Assembly (NCBI RefSeq): GCF_003628145.1
Contig: NZ_RBZV01000004.1
Location: 141,049 to 205,048 of the forward strand
Length of the DNA: 64,000 nt
Source of the DNA: Trinickia fusca
GTDB lineage: Bacteria > Pseudomonadota > Gammaproteobacteria > Burkholderiales > Burkholderiaceae
Direction: 5' to 3'
In this document: one piece after another, positions 52,517 to 62,614 of the stretch
Position numbering within the stretch: the stretch's first letter is position 1
Layout: the number at the start of each line of letters is the position of its first letter
The notes under the pieces: model-generated
What the model was told of the DNA's origin: nothing
Database searches by the model: none
The model's input: only the letters and a program-made list of their open reading frames with translations
Position numbers and translations under genes: made by a program

Positions 52517-52572
52517 GATCAGCGCGCTTCGGCACGCTCCAGCTCGTCAGTCACCACGCTGAGCATGTCGTT

Positions 52573-52601
52573 AAAAGGCGAGTCTTCGGACTCGCTTTTT
52601 C
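52573..52601. terminator. Rho-independent terminator with UUCG tetraloop
   Basis: Stem GCGAGTC/GACTCGC closed by a TTCG loop at 52578-52595, preceded by AAAA and followed by TTTTT, so it can terminate in both directions. It ends the low-complexity exported-protein gene on the plus strand. Confidence 0.92.
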
Positions 52602-52715
52602 TTAGGATTACTGACTTATAGCGTCAACGCGCCGCCATCCTCCGACAGGATCAACGTACCGACGGCGCTATACTTTCTCGCTTTCGCTGCCGTCGTCAGG
52701 TCCTAAGGATTCCCC

Positions 52716-53057
52716 ATGAGCACATTGCCCCATTGCCCGAAATGCAATTCCGAGTTCACGTACGAAGATGGGGGCGTGTACATCTGCCCGGAATGTGCGC
52801 ATGAATGGTCGGCGCAAACGGCCACGTCGACCGAAACAGCCGGCAAGGTTTATCGCGATTCAGCCGGCAACGTCCTGCAGGATGGGGACACCGTCACGGT
52901 CATCAAGGACTTGAAGCTCAAGGGCTCGGGCGGCGTCATCAAGATGGGCACCAAAGTAAAGAATATCCGGCTCGTGGACAGTGATCACGACATCGATTGC
53001 AAGATCGATGGTTTTGGTGCGATGAGTTTGAAATCGGAGTTCGTCAAGAAGGCGTGA
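52716..53057 (+). CDS. YjdM/PhnA-family zinc ribbon protein
   Basis: 113-residue protein. The zinc ribbon is [20 protein letters not shown] then ECAHEWS. A C-terminal domain [20 protein letters not shown] and [20 protein letters not shown] is the conserved PhnA/YjdM core. Although early work named it PhnA, the family is not part of phosphonate breakdown and has no agreed function. Complete and stand-alone. Confidence 0.93.
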   Translation: MSTLPHCPKCNSEFTYEDGGVYICPECAHEWSAQTATSTETAGKVYRDSAGNVLQDGDTVTVIKDLKLKGSGGVIKMGTKVKNIRLVDSDHDIDCKIDGFGAMSLKSEFVKKA

Positions 53058-53152
53058 TTCGCCAGCCTGGCGGGCGCCAGAAAAATATCGACGTCGAATG
53101 AGCCCGACCTCTCGAGCTCATTCCCCACGACTCCGCCACCCGCCTGTCGCGC

Positions 53153-53518
53153 TTACTTACCCGCCGCGGCCTGGCACTTCTTCACGAATGCCACCTTGGC
53201 AGCACCGACCAGCGGCTTGCCGTTCGAGCCGACGGCCTTCGCTTCGCAGTCCGATGCACCTGCGCTCTTCATGTCACCCGCGCTCTTCTTCGCATCGGCT
53301 TCGCACTTCTTGATGAACGATGCCTTGGCCGCGCCAGCAAGCGGCTTGCCGTTCTTGCCGATCGCCTTCGCGTCGCAGCTCGACGAAGCCGGTTGTGCAG
53401 CGGCAGCGGTGGGCGCCATCTTGGCAGCAGAAGCAGCGGTGGCAGCCGACGCTTGAGCATGGGCGAGACCAACGGTGAACAGGCCAGCGATAGCGACAGC
53501 AGCAAATTTTTTGAACAT
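53153..53518 (-). CDS. PsiF-repeat exported protein
   Basis: 121-residue periplasmic protein. Signal peptide MFKKFAAVAIAGLFTVGLAH, cleavage near AQA. The mature part has two PsiF units, CDAKAIGKNGKPLAGAAKAS and CEAKAVGSNGKPLVGAAKVA, each ending FIKKC or FVKKC, joined by a lysine-rich spacer. The name comes from a phosphate-starvation-inducible E. coli protein whose role is unknown. GGAGGG lies 7 bases before the ATG at 53518. Confidence 0.9.
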   Translation of the reverse strand: MFKKFAAVAIAGLFTVGLAHAQASAATAASAAKMAPTAAAAQPASSSCDAKAIGKNGKPLAGAAKASFIKKCEADAKKSAGDMKSAGASDCEAKAVGSNGKPLVGAAKVAFVKKCQAAAGK

Positions 53519-53576
53519 GACCATCCCTCCAGGGTGAGATGAAGCGGGATGCTTCATCACCGTTAACGTTCCTTAA

Positions 53577-54674
<1,098 letters not shown>

Positions 54675-54839
54675 AGATCGTTGGTAGCGGCCGTTGTCGG
54701 TCGATTCGCGAGTCGTGGAGTATGCGAAAGAGGTATGTGCTGTTGCGCGGCAATAAACACGACGTTGATATAACATTTCGTGCGCCGTTGCAGACCGCGC
54801 GCTCAAGCGCATTGCCCCACAACATCAACAACAGCAGCA

Positions 54840-55874
54840 ATGACATCTGCCCGACCGTTCATGCCGTGCCCGCATGGGCTTCCGAGAACCGCGATCACGA
54901 CACGCCCTCGCGTGGCGGTGCTGTGCATGGCCGCCATGCTCGCGACCACGGCTTGTCATCAAGGCAGCACCAGCTCGAACGCATCGCCGAGCCGATCCGC
55001 CCAGCGGGCACACGCCGAAACGAACACATCGTCGGCAGCTTCGTCGTCGAACGAAGCGCCCGCGATTGCACCTTCGCTCAGACGCGCCGAGCTCATGCAA
55101 GCCATATTTCCTGGCTGGAAAGACTCGGAGAAAGGCGACACGCGTATCGTCGATGCCGAAGTCCCCGATCGCGATCAGCAAGGCAAGCTTTCGAACGACC
55201 TCGTCGGCAGCCGGCTCGACATCAAACCGCGTGAAGTCATCCGGCTCGACGATACGCATGCGGCCTTGATCACCGAAGGCGTGGAGGTGACCGAGGACGG
55301 CGAGCGCGTCGATTCGCATGCGTCGGGGGCATGGCTCGGCGCCTACTTCTTCCTGCACGAACCGGCCGGGTGGACGCTCGAGCAACGTATCGACGGTGTC
55401 GCCTATCAAGGCGCCTCGGGCAGCTATGGGCAAACGAACGTCATCAAACTGTCGGCCGCCACGTTCGGCCTGGTCGTGACCTCGGGCAGTTGCTGGCAAG
55501 GCTACTGTGGATCGTGGGCCACGGTGTTCGGCATCGAGCCCGACCACATCGACAAGCTCGCCGATACCGTGCCCGTCAGCGCCAGCAACCTCGGCGCGAA
55601 GGAAGAATGCGAGGCCGTGCTCAAGCGCAGCGAACCCGCTTCGAACCACCCCGGCATTGCGGCGGATTCGCCGCAATGCTTCGACATCGGCGGCAATATC
55701 GACGTCGTGCCGGGCACCGATGCGCCCGGCGACTTGCATATCGCTTTCAGCGGCGCGATGACGATCGGCGACTCGGCTACACAGGCGCAAAGTATCGACG
55801 AGGTGGCCATCTATCGCATCAGCAACGGCAAGTACACGCTGACGCAGGGGCGCAATCCGGTGCCGGCGTTCTGA
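54840..55874 (+). CDS. Hypothetical lipoprotein
   Basis: About 344 residues. A hydrophobic segment, RPRVAVLCMAAMLATTACHQ, contains a lipobox-like LATTAC, followed by a low-complexity Ser/Ala/Asn linker and a globular domain (about 110-344). Visible in it are SLRRAELMQAIFPGWKDSEK, AYFFLHEPAGWTLEQRIDGV and GSCWQGYCGSWATVFGIEPD, with two nearby cysteines, and a C-terminal VAIYRISNGKYTLTQGRNPV. I do not recognise a family. Start uncertain: 54840, 54861 or 54927. The neighbouring MFS gene is convergent, 9 bases away. Confidence 0.72.
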   Translation: MTSARPFMPCPHGLPRTAITTRPRVAVLCMAAMLATTACHQGSTSSNASPSRSAQRAHAETNTSSAASSSNEAPAIAPSLRRAELMQAIFPGWKDSEKGDTRIVDAEVPDRDQQGKLSNDLVGSRLDIKPREVIRLDDTHAALITEGVEVTEDGERVDSHASGAWLGAYFFLHEPAGWTLEQRIDGVAYQGASGSYGQTNVIKLSAATFGLVVTSGSCWQGYCGSWATVFGIEPDHIDKLADTVPVSASNLGAKEECEAVLKRSEPASNHPGIAADSPQCFDIGGNIDVVPGTDAPGDLHIAFSGAMTIGDSATQAQSIDEVAIYRISNGKYTLTQGRNPVPAF

Positions 55875-55883
55875 CCTGATCGC

Positions 55884-57086
55884 TCAGGCCGGGATGGGCG
55901 CGCGCTTGCGGCTCACGAATGCGCGCAGTGCCACGACAACCGGCGGCAAAGCGCCGAGCACGATCACGCCTTGCCAACCGAAGCGGCTCCAGACCCATGT
56001 CGTCAGCGGCGAAGCAATGGCTGCGCCACTGAGAAGGCCCAGGATATAAACGGCGCCGACGCGACTGCGCGCTTGTTGCCCGAGCGAGAAGATGCGTGTT
56101 TGATTCGAAATGTGAGCGATCGTGAGTCCGACGTCGAGCAGGATGGCTCCCAGCCCCAACGCGGTCAGGCTGCTACCGGACACCGCCGTCACGAGCCACG
56201 CCGACACGCCACATGCCGCGCCGAATGCGACACCGAAGTGAGCCCCGCGCCGATCGACGAGTTTGCCGAGCCTCGGCGCCACGACGACACCCGCCGCACC
56301 GACGAGCGCAAACCATGCGACGGCCGTGCTGCCGAGCCCGAACGCAGGACTCGCCAAGCGCAGCGGCAGCGCGATCCAGTAGACGTTGAACGAGCCGAAC
56401 ATCAATGCCTGCGTCAGCGCCGCGCTGCGCAGCGTCGGCTCGCTTCGCCAGACGGTCGCGAGCGATGCGAGCATGCCGGCATAGGAACTGTGCGCGAGCG
56501 CCGTCATGCGCGGCATGACGAAGCGGATAGCGATCGCCATGGCGACACACAGCAGCGCGCCGATGCGAAACGGCGCCTGCCAGCTCACATGCTCACCCAA
56601 TACGCCGCTCAACGCACGCGCGACCAGAATGCCGGCGAATATGCCGCTCGCCAGTCTGCCGAGGATCTTGCCGCGTTCGGCCGGATCGATGAAGCGCGAT
56701 ACGAGCGGCGGCAGCAGGTACGGCGTGACCGTCGTGAGTCCCACGAAGAAGCTCGTGGCGAGCAGTGCCGTACTGCTGCGAGCCATCGTGACGGCGACGA
56801 GGCCCACGGCGTTGGCAAGCAGCAGCGTCACGATGAGCTTGCGGCCGTCGAGCCGATCGCCGAGCGGCAACAGCAGCAGGACGCCGAACCAGATGCCGAT
56901 CTGGCTTGCCATCGGCACGAGACCGACTGAGGCAATCGGCAGCGAAAACGCGTGGGCGATGTGAATCAGCAACGGCTGCGCATAGTAGGCACTGCCGATC
57001 GCCACGCCGCAGGCCACGCAAGCCAAGCTCTCGGCTCGTTCGCTCAGATGGACGGTAGGCGTGTCGAGGGTGCGGGACGTGTTCAT
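55884..57086 (-). CDS. MFS transporter (12-TM, AraJ/YnfM-like efflux family)
   Basis: 400-residue inner-membrane protein with about twelve hydrophobic segments. The MFS motif between helices 2 and 3 is LPLGDRLDGRKLIVTLLLAN, and the start of the transporter domain reads CGVAIGSAYYAQPLLIHIAH, typical of the sugar/arabinose-efflux-like DHA1 group. Likely a proton-driven exporter of an unknown small molecule. ATG at 57086 puts about 15 residues before helix 1. Divergent from a LysR gene that probably controls it. Confidence 0.9.
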   Translation of the reverse strand: MNTSRTLDTPTVHLSERAESLACVACGVAIGSAYYAQPLLIHIAHAFSLPIASVGLVPMASQIGIWFGVLLLLPLGDRLDGRKLIVTLLLANAVGLVAVTMARSSTALLATSFFVGLTTVTPYLLPPLVSRFIDPAERGKILGRLASGIFAGILVARALSGVLGEHVSWQAPFRIGALLCVAMAIAIRFVMPRMTALAHSSYAGMLASLATVWRSEPTLRSAALTQALMFGSFNVYWIALPLRLASPAFGLGSTAVAWFALVGAAGVVVAPRLGKLVDRRGAHFGVAFGAACGVSAWLVTAVSGSSLTALGLGAILLDVGLTIAHISNQTRIFSLGQQARSRVGAVYILGLLSGAAIASPLTTWVWSRFGWQGVIVLGALPPVVVALRAFVSRKRAPIPA

Positions 57087-57312
57087 TCTCAAGGTCCAAT
57101 GAATCGGGTTGAAGATGAACGCGACTCTATGCAGCACGTGGTACGACACCAAGACAGCGATGCTCAATTGATTCTTGCGCGACGCTTCATAATGACGCAC
57201 AACGCTCAACGCGCAATACGCAACGCACACACGCGAAAGCCGATAACATCGCACGCACGAGGCAGCCGTGCGCTCGTACCGCCGCTTGATGCCGCCACTC
57301 GCATTCGACTCG

Positions 57313-58389
57313 ATGGATACCGCCAAAGCCCTTTCGATTTTCGCCGCCGTCGTGCGCGCCAAAAGCTTCACGCACGCGGCGCAGGCAACGGGCATCACTC
57401 CGCCCGCCGTCAGCCGCTCGATCGCGCTGCTCGAGAAGCATCTCGGCGTGCGCCTGTTTCACCGCACGACGCGGCGCGTCAGCCTGACCGAAGAAGGCGA
57501 GAAGCTGTTCGAGCTGACCGACGAGGGGCTACGGCTGCTCGACGAGGCGATGGACAAGACCCGCTATCTGACGCGCGGCCTCGCCGGCGTCATCCGCATC
57601 ACGGCCACGCGGTCGATCAACCATTGCGTGCTGGTTCCGCTGATCGCCGCGTTTCGCGAAGCGCATCCCGCCGTGCGGTTCGACGTGACGCTCGATGCGC
57701 AATTTACCGACCTCGTCGCCGCGAAGATCGACGTGGGTTTCCGTATCGGCGGCGAGCCGCCGAGCCTGTCCGTCGCGCGACCCATCGGCACGCTGGCGTT
57801 CGCCGTCTGCGCGTCGCCGGCCTATCTCGCGCGGCACGGAACACCCGCCACCGTCGACGAACTGCTCACGCATACGTGTACGGGATTTCGCAATCCGAAC
57901 ACAGGCCGGATCGACCCGTGGGAGCTCATGATCGACGGCGAGCTTGTCCACCAGCACGTGCCGGCCACGATTGCGTTCAACGATGCCCCAGCGGAGCTGC
58001 ATGCGATGTGCGCGGGCCTCGGCATTGGCTTGTTGCCGTACCACCTGGTGGCCGACTACTTGCGCGCCGGTCTGCTCGAGCCGGTCATACGTGAACACTG
58101 GAGCGAGCCGGGCAAGATCTATCTCTACTACCCGCAACACCAGCGCATGCCCGCGCGCGTACGTGCCTTCATCGATTTCGCGCTCGATTGGATCAAGTCG
58201 CACCCGCTGCCCGAGCTGACCAGCGATGCGCACGCGATGCACGAGAATCGCGAGACCGCGCGCGCCGCGCGCCGGAACACGCGTGCGGCGAAATCGAAGA
58301 CTGCTGGCGACGTCGCCCGAGCCCCTCGCTCAACCCGCGCTAAAAAGGCCCATTCCGGCGCCATCGCCGTGCCCCGGAAGCGCGCTTGA
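57313..58389 (+). CDS. LysR-family transcriptional regulator
   Basis: 358-residue regulator. HTH: MDTAKALSIFAAVVRAKSFT then GITPPAVSRSIALLEKHLGV. The co-inducer domain begins near ITATRSINHCVLVPLIAAFR. It has an unusual 55-residue basic C-terminal tail rich in Arg, Ala and Lys (AARAARRNTRAAKSKTAGD and onward), which LysR proteins normally lack and which could add non-specific DNA or RNA binding. Divergent from the MFS gene at 55884, its probable target. ATG at 57313 chosen; 57268 is an alternative. Confidence 0.89.
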   Translation: MDTAKALSIFAAVVRAKSFTHAAQATGITPPAVSRSIALLEKHLGVRLFHRTTRRVSLTEEGEKLFELTDEGLRLLDEAMDKTRYLTRGLAGVIRITATRSINHCVLVPLIAAFREAHPAVRFDVTLDAQFTDLVAAKIDVGFRIGGEPPSLSVARPIGTLAFAVCASPAYLARHGTPATVDELLTHTCTGFRNPNTGRIDPWELMIDGELVHQHVPATIAFNDAPAELHAMCAGLGIGLLPYHLVADYLRAGLLEPVIREHWSEPGKIYLYYPQHQRMPARVRAFIDFALDWIKSHPLPELTSDAHAMHENRETARAARRNTRAAKSKTAGDVARAPRSTRAKKAHSGAIAVPRKRA

Positions 58390-58523
58390 GGAACTGCGTC
58401 ATGTCGTCGATGAGCGCCTGCTCCCGCGGGCCAGGTTGCTGCGGAAGCCGCTCTTGCCGAATGCCTGGGAAACACTACGCCGTTGGCGCGGCGGCGCAGG
58501 GTACATGCCCCGCGCCTGTCCTG

Positions 58524-59963
58524 CTACGGCCGACTCCCTGCCGTCTCCTCCTTCGCGATGCCAAACGTGCACGCCGCTGACAGCACGGCAATCAACACGC
58601 AAGCCGCGCTGTACGTCGCTCTCGCATCAGGCAGCACCGTCGACATACGGAAGTACAGCGTCCCGATGCCGATGACCCCGACCAGGTTCGCCAGTTGAAT
58701 GACGGTCGGAAGGACGCCGGACGCCGCGCCGACGAGATGCGGCTCGAGCGTTCCGATCGCCCGGCCCACGGTCGGCGTAAAGATGATGCCGGTCGCGAAT
58801 CCGATCAGAAACATCGGTGCGATCGAAACACGAATCAGCGACCCGGCCTCACCGCCCAGCTGCGGTAGCACGGCCAGCCACAAGTAGCCGACGCCCGTCA
58901 GGCCGCTGCACACGATCATCAGGCGTATGCCGAACTTGCGCAGCGCGGCCGGCGCCAGCAGCGAAGCGATTCCGTAGCCCAACCCCGGCGCAATCAGCAC
59001 GAGCCCGAACCGCGACGGCGACATGCCGAGCCCGTTCTGAAAGAACAGCGTGAGAACGAACAGAAAGCCCGCCAGTGCCGCCTGCAATGCAAAGACGACC
59101 CAGAGCCCCGCCGTGAAGCGCCGCTGAGTGAGCAACTTGGGGTGCAGCAACGCATTGCGCAACGCCCGCACGCGGCGTCGCTCATGCCACAGGAACAGCG
59201 CGCCAACGATCGGAAACAGCGCGAGCGGCACGGCCAGCTTCCAGACGTCGACATGCCCCGATGCCAACCCGGCGATCGGATAGAACAATGCGACGAGAGC
59301 GATCGTCAGCAGCGCCGCCCCACCCACGTCGAAGCCGACCTTGCTGTTAGTCTTCGCAACCGGCAACACGACGAGCCCGGCCGCGATCGCAGCAATGCCG
59401 ATCGGGACGTTGATGAGGAACAGCATGCGCCACTCGGGACCGCCTCGGCCATGCCCCATCAGCAGCGCCCCCAGGACCTGACCCAGGATCGACGCGAGCC
59501 CGACAGTGGCCCCGTAGATGGCCAATGCCTTGGGCTTTTCCCGATCGTCGAACGAGGTCTGAATCGTGGCGAACACCTGCGGCACCATCAGCGCCGCGCC
59601 CACCCCTTGAAACGCGCGCGCGGCGATCAGCATGCCCACGCTCGACGCGAGACCGCACGCCAGCGAAAAGATCGAGAACAGCAGCATGCCGGCGAGAAAG
59701 ACCTTCTTGCGGCCGTAGTGATCGCCGGCGCGCCCCCCCATGATCAGAAACAGCGCATAACACAGCGTGTAACTCGCCACGGCCCACTCCAGCTGCTCCG
59801 ATGTCGCACCGAAGGCGATCTGGATCGAAGGTAGCGCGATGTTCACGATGAACACGTCGACCAAGGCCATGAACATGGCCGTGACGACCACCACCAGCGC
59901 ATACCACCGGTTGCGGACGTCGTCGCCGTGCCGGGCCGGCGAGAGATCGGCGGCGACTTTCAT
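58524..59963 (-). CDS. 14-TM MFS exporter (EmrB/QacA, DHA2 family)
   Basis: 479-residue drug:H+ antiporter-type membrane protein with about fourteen hydrophobic segments. Motif D1 (ALVDVFIVNIALPSIQIAFG), motif A (GGRAGDHYGRKKVFLAGMLL) and motif C-like GATVGLASILGQVLGALL are visible. It is the last gene of a four-gene operon; its start overlaps the stop of the pyruvyltransferase-family gene (ATGA on the minus strand). By position it should export the operon's product or confer self-resistance. Confidence 0.92.
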   Translation of the reverse strand: MKVAADLSPARHGDDVRNRWYALVVVVTAMFMALVDVFIVNIALPSIQIAFGATSEQLEWAVASYTLCYALFLIMGGRAGDHYGRKKVFLAGMLLFSIFSLACGLASSVGMLIAARAFQGVGAALMVPQVFATIQTSFDDREKPKALAIYGATVGLASILGQVLGALLMGHGRGGPEWRMLFLINVPIGIAAIAAGLVVLPVAKTNSKVGFDVGGAALLTIALVALFYPIAGLASGHVDVWKLAVPLALFPIVGALFLWHERRRVRALRNALLHPKLLTQRRFTAGLWVVFALQAALAGFLFVLTLFFQNGLGMSPSRFGLVLIAPGLGYGIASLLAPAALRKFGIRLMIVCSGLTGVGYLWLAVLPQLGGEAGSLIRVSIAPMFLIGFATGIIFTPTVGRAIGTLEPHLVGAASGVLPTVIQLANLVGVIGIGTLYFRMSTVLPDARATYSAACVLIAVLSAACTFGIAKEETAGSRP

Positions 59964-61237
59964 AGCGCGGGCCCGTAGGCCGGCACGCTACGCTCGCCTT
60001 GACTTACGTTCGAGCGCCAGCCGAACGCATGCTGCGCCACGATGTCGTAGTTGCGCTGGTCCTCGCGTTGCAGCGCCAGCACGCCGGGCCGTATGCGCGC
60101 GCGCGTGCTCTCGACCTTCTCGGCGTTGCCGGCCAGTTGACGATGCAGCGCGATCAGTCGATCGATGCGGTCCACGCTGTCATACGGCACGAAGCACTCG
60201 GGCATATCCAGGTGCTCGGCAATGAACTTCGTGCGCGTGTCGTGCCCCAAGCCGATGAACGGCACGGCATAGGGCAGCGGAAGCACGAGCGCGTGGTAGC
60301 GCGACGTGGTGACCGACGAGAACATCGACATCAACGCCGACATCTGCGGCGGCGTCAGGTCGTCGCCGGCCAGCAGCAGCACGCGCCTCGGGTCTTTGAC
60401 GGCCTGCGCGATCCGCTCGGCGATGCGCCGGTCGGCCGGGTCCATCACGAGCAGCGGAACGAGGCCGTCCTTCGAGAAATCGAGCAGGTAATCGACGTAG
60501 CGCACCCAATCGGCGATCAGGGTCTCGCTCATCCGCCGGCCGCCATCGCCCCACGTCGCTTTGATCGGCCAGCGCAGATATTCGTCGCGACGGCCGAACA
60601 GCGCGATTTTCGCAGGCCACATATGAAAGTCGACCGGTGCCACGGCATCGAGACGCTGATCCTTGATGCCGTAACGACTGGCGAGCTGTCGACGCAACAC
60701 GTCGCTAGGCAACGGCATCGACAGCGCACAGTCGGCCGTGACCTGGATCGGAATCTTCACGCCCAATTGCAGCAACACATCGCGTGCCGACGGCGCGCGC
60801 ACCGTCAGCAGCTCGATGCTGTTGAGCGCGGAGACCATCCTGCCTTTGCGCACGGGGCTGATGCGCCCCGAATCGAGCGCCAGGCCCACGACATACTTCT
60901 GCTGCCGCTCGGCCTCCTCCATCGCATGCGCGAACACCTCGATCATGAGCGGAGAGAACTCATCGGTCAGCATGTTCCCTTCGGCGAGGATCATCACGTC
61001 GGTGTCGCCGATTAGCCGCGTCGCTTTGCCCTTGTAGAAGGCAGGATGCAGGTAGGCCGTCGATACGTTGTAGTCGCGCCCGACATAAGCGAGCCGCTTC
61101 TTGTCGAATGTCGACACAGTGATGTCGATGTGCGGCGCCCGCTGCCGCAAGTTGTGAATCATCGAGATCAGGCGCGCCTCGGCTCCGAGGTTGCGAAAGC
61201 CGTGATAGCCATAGATGAAGACTTTTCGTCGCTGCAT
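59960..61237 (-). CDS. Polysaccharide pyruvyl transferase family protein
   Basis: 425-residue glycosyltransferase-B-like protein of the CsaB/WcaK family. Landmarks: FIYGYHGFRNLGAEARLISM at the N-terminus (the usual GxxNxGDE motif here reads FRNLGAEA), VILAEGNMLTDEFSP, VTADCALSMPLP and the C-terminal SSVTTSRYHALVLPLPYAVP then FIGLGHDTRTKFIAEHLDMP. Family members transfer pyruvate ketals onto sugars or, in WcaK-like branches, have other roles. No polysaccharide genes are nearby; it sits between an N-acyltransferase and an exporter, 2 bases after the former. A small-molecule substrate is therefore likely. The frame open beyond the ATG at 61237 belongs to no gene. Confidence 0.85.
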   Translation of the reverse strand: MQRRKVFIYGYHGFRNLGAEARLISMIHNLRQRAPHIDITVSTFDKKRLAYVGRDYNVSTAYLHPAFYKGKATRLIGDTDVMILAEGNMLTDEFSPLMIEVFAHAMEEAERQQKYVVGLALDSGRISPVRKGRMVSALNSIELLTVRAPSARDVLLQLGVKIPIQVTADCALSMPLPSDVLRRQLASRYGIKDQRLDAVAPVDFHMWPAKIALFGRRDEYLRWPIKATWGDGGRRMSETLIADWVRYVDYLLDFSKDGLVPLLVMDPADRRIAERIAQAVKDPRRVLLLAGDDLTPPQMSALMSMFSSVTTSRYHALVLPLPYAVPFIGLGHDTRTKFIAEHLDMPECFVPYDSVDRIDRLIALHRQLAGNAEKVESTRARIRPGVLALQREDQRNYDIVAQHAFGWRSNVSQGERSVPAYGPAL

Positions 61238-61239
61238 GG

Positions 61240-61875
61240 TCAGCTCCAGGTATCTTGTTCGTCGATGGCCAATGCGCCCTCGTCCAGCAGACGCGCCGGC
61301 TCGCCACCCTGCGCCCCGGTGAAGATCACGTTGGACGAGTCGTGCAGCGCCGCGGTGCGCGCGATGTTGCCGAGGATCACGCGATACGGTTCGCTGGTCC
61401 TTTCCTGCAGATGGAACGGTTCGCCGATAGGCTCCGAGCCCATCGCCACCATCAACTTCAAGACGCTGACCCGGCAGTACGCGATGAAACGCGTCGTCGC
61501 AAGATGCTGCTGGACCCACTTCGCGGCAGCGGGCAGCAGAATGCCGGCGTAGGACCGGACATTCGGCTCGCTCGGCACCGCCGCCAACCGCGACACTTCG
61601 AGCAAATCGTCGGCCCCCTCGAACTCGGTCGGCAGCAGCCCTAGATCGCGCATCTCGACATGGCGGGCACCGACGGGCGTCAGACGTACCGTCGCCACGC
61701 ACCGCTCGCCGTGGCGCAGCAGCATGACCGCGCCTTGGGCGTCGCGTTGATCTTCTTTCTCCCGCTCATGGAAAGTTAGCCCCAGGCGGCTTTGATACAG
61801 GTGTTCGCGCACGGCCCTGGCATCTTCCAGATCGGCGGGAGTACGAACTGGACCGAAAGTAAGTAACGTTTCCAT
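61240..61875 (-). CDS. N-acyltransferase, FeeM/LuxI-like GNAT fold
   Basis: 211-residue acyltransferase. The N-terminal half follows the N-acyl amino acid synthase/autoinducer synthase plan: RAVREHLYQSRLGLTFHERE, then AVMLLRHGERCVATVRLTPV, MRDLGLLPTEFEGADD and LLEVSRLAAVPSEP. The VRLTP arginine and EVSRLAV glutamate correspond to conserved positions of LuxI and FeeM. Such enzymes join a fatty acyl chain from acyl-ACP to an amine. It lies 7 bases after the diiron oxidase gene. The acceptor and chain length are unknown; no LuxR partner is encoded in the operon. Confidence 0.78.
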   Translation of the reverse strand: METLLTFGPVRTPADLEDARAVREHLYQSRLGLTFHEREKEDQRDAQGAVMLLRHGERCVATVRLTPVGARHVEMRDLGLLPTEFEGADDLLEVSRLAAVPSEPNVRSYAGILLPAAAKWVQQHLATTRFIAYCRVSVLKLMVAMGSEPIGEPFHLQERTSEPYRVILGNIARTAALHDSSNVIFTGAQGGEPARLLDEGALAIDEQDTWS

Positions 61876-61882
61876 TTGATGA

Positions 61883-62614
61883 CTACTCCTTCGAGCGGCC
61901 GGCGGTATAGGCGTCGAAAGCGGCTTCGAGCAGCTTGCCGGTCAGGTATAGCGTCGTGCGAGCGACCTCGATCACCGACGCTTGATCTTCCGGGCTCACC
62001 GCATAACGCTCGATCGCGTCGTGCACTTGCTTCGCGTGATGCACGTCGACCTTCTGGTGGCTCACGAAGAACGTCAGTTGCGGGTCCGTGAAGCCCAGAT
62101 GCTGGCGGATCGCCGTCAGCACTTCGGCGATGTGGTCGTATGCCGTTTCAGCCCAGTAGCTGTAGCCGAGGCGGGCAATCGCTCCCTTCGTGAAGCCGAT
62201 GTAGTAGAGGTAGGCGATCAGCGCTTGCGTCGGCGGCAGCGGCGCACGGGCGAGCAGATCGGGCGTGAGCAGACCGACCACGCGCAGATCGTGCTCTACC
62301 ATCTTCTCGTGGCCGAGCTCGTCGTCGGCGTGCTCGTAGCAAAACTTGAGCAGGCCAATGTTCTCCGGCGACACCTTCCACGCGGCAAATGCCTGATTGA
62401 TCGAGTTATGGCGCGTGTAGTGGAACAGCTCGACCATCAGCGCCTGATAAAGATCCTGGTCGATGCCGTGCTCGCGGATGTGCTTCCATAGCCTGCCCGC
62501 GTGAACCTCGGCCCACCCCTGATTGACCACGTGATCCAGACGCGAAAAGATGTCCGAACCGGCATCGCCTGATTCAGGTTTTTGTTCAGAAAGGAATTCC
62601 TGAGTGACCGCCAT
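61883..62614 (-). CDS. Heme-oxygenase-like diiron oxidase (iron-containing redox enzyme family)
   Basis: 243-residue all-helical protein of the HO-like diiron oxidase/oxygenase superfamily (TenA/PqqC-like fold; UndA, SznF and BesC are members). A likely iron-binding set is visible: E62 and H65 in VELFHYTRHN, D98-ELG-H102 in HADDELGHEKM, E156 in SYWAETAYDH, and the diagnostic H186-QKV-D190-VH-H193. Members perform O2-dependent N-oxygenation, C-C cleavage or decarboxylation. First gene of the operon. GGAGG lies before the ATG at 62614. Substrate unknown; an acyl-amino acid made by the next gene is an attractive guess. Confidence 0.82.
   Translation of the reverse strand: MAVTQEFLSEQKPESGDAGSDIFSRLDHVVNQGWAEVHAGRLWKHIREHGIDQDLYQALMVELFHYTRHNSINQAFAAWKVSPENIGLLKFCYEHADDELGHEKMVEHDLRVVGLLTPDLLARAPLPPTQALIAYLYYIGFTKGAIARLGYSYWAETAYDHIAEVLTAIRQHLGFTDPQLTFFVSHQKVDVHHAKQVHDAIERYAVSPEDQASVIEVARTTLYLTGKLLEAAFDAYTAGRSKE

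Noticed and set aside
61240-61875. A canonical LuxI acyl-homoserine lactone synthase
   Set aside because: Only part of the conserved pattern is present, no LuxR gene is adjacent, and the operon context favours an N-acyl amino acid synthase-like role.
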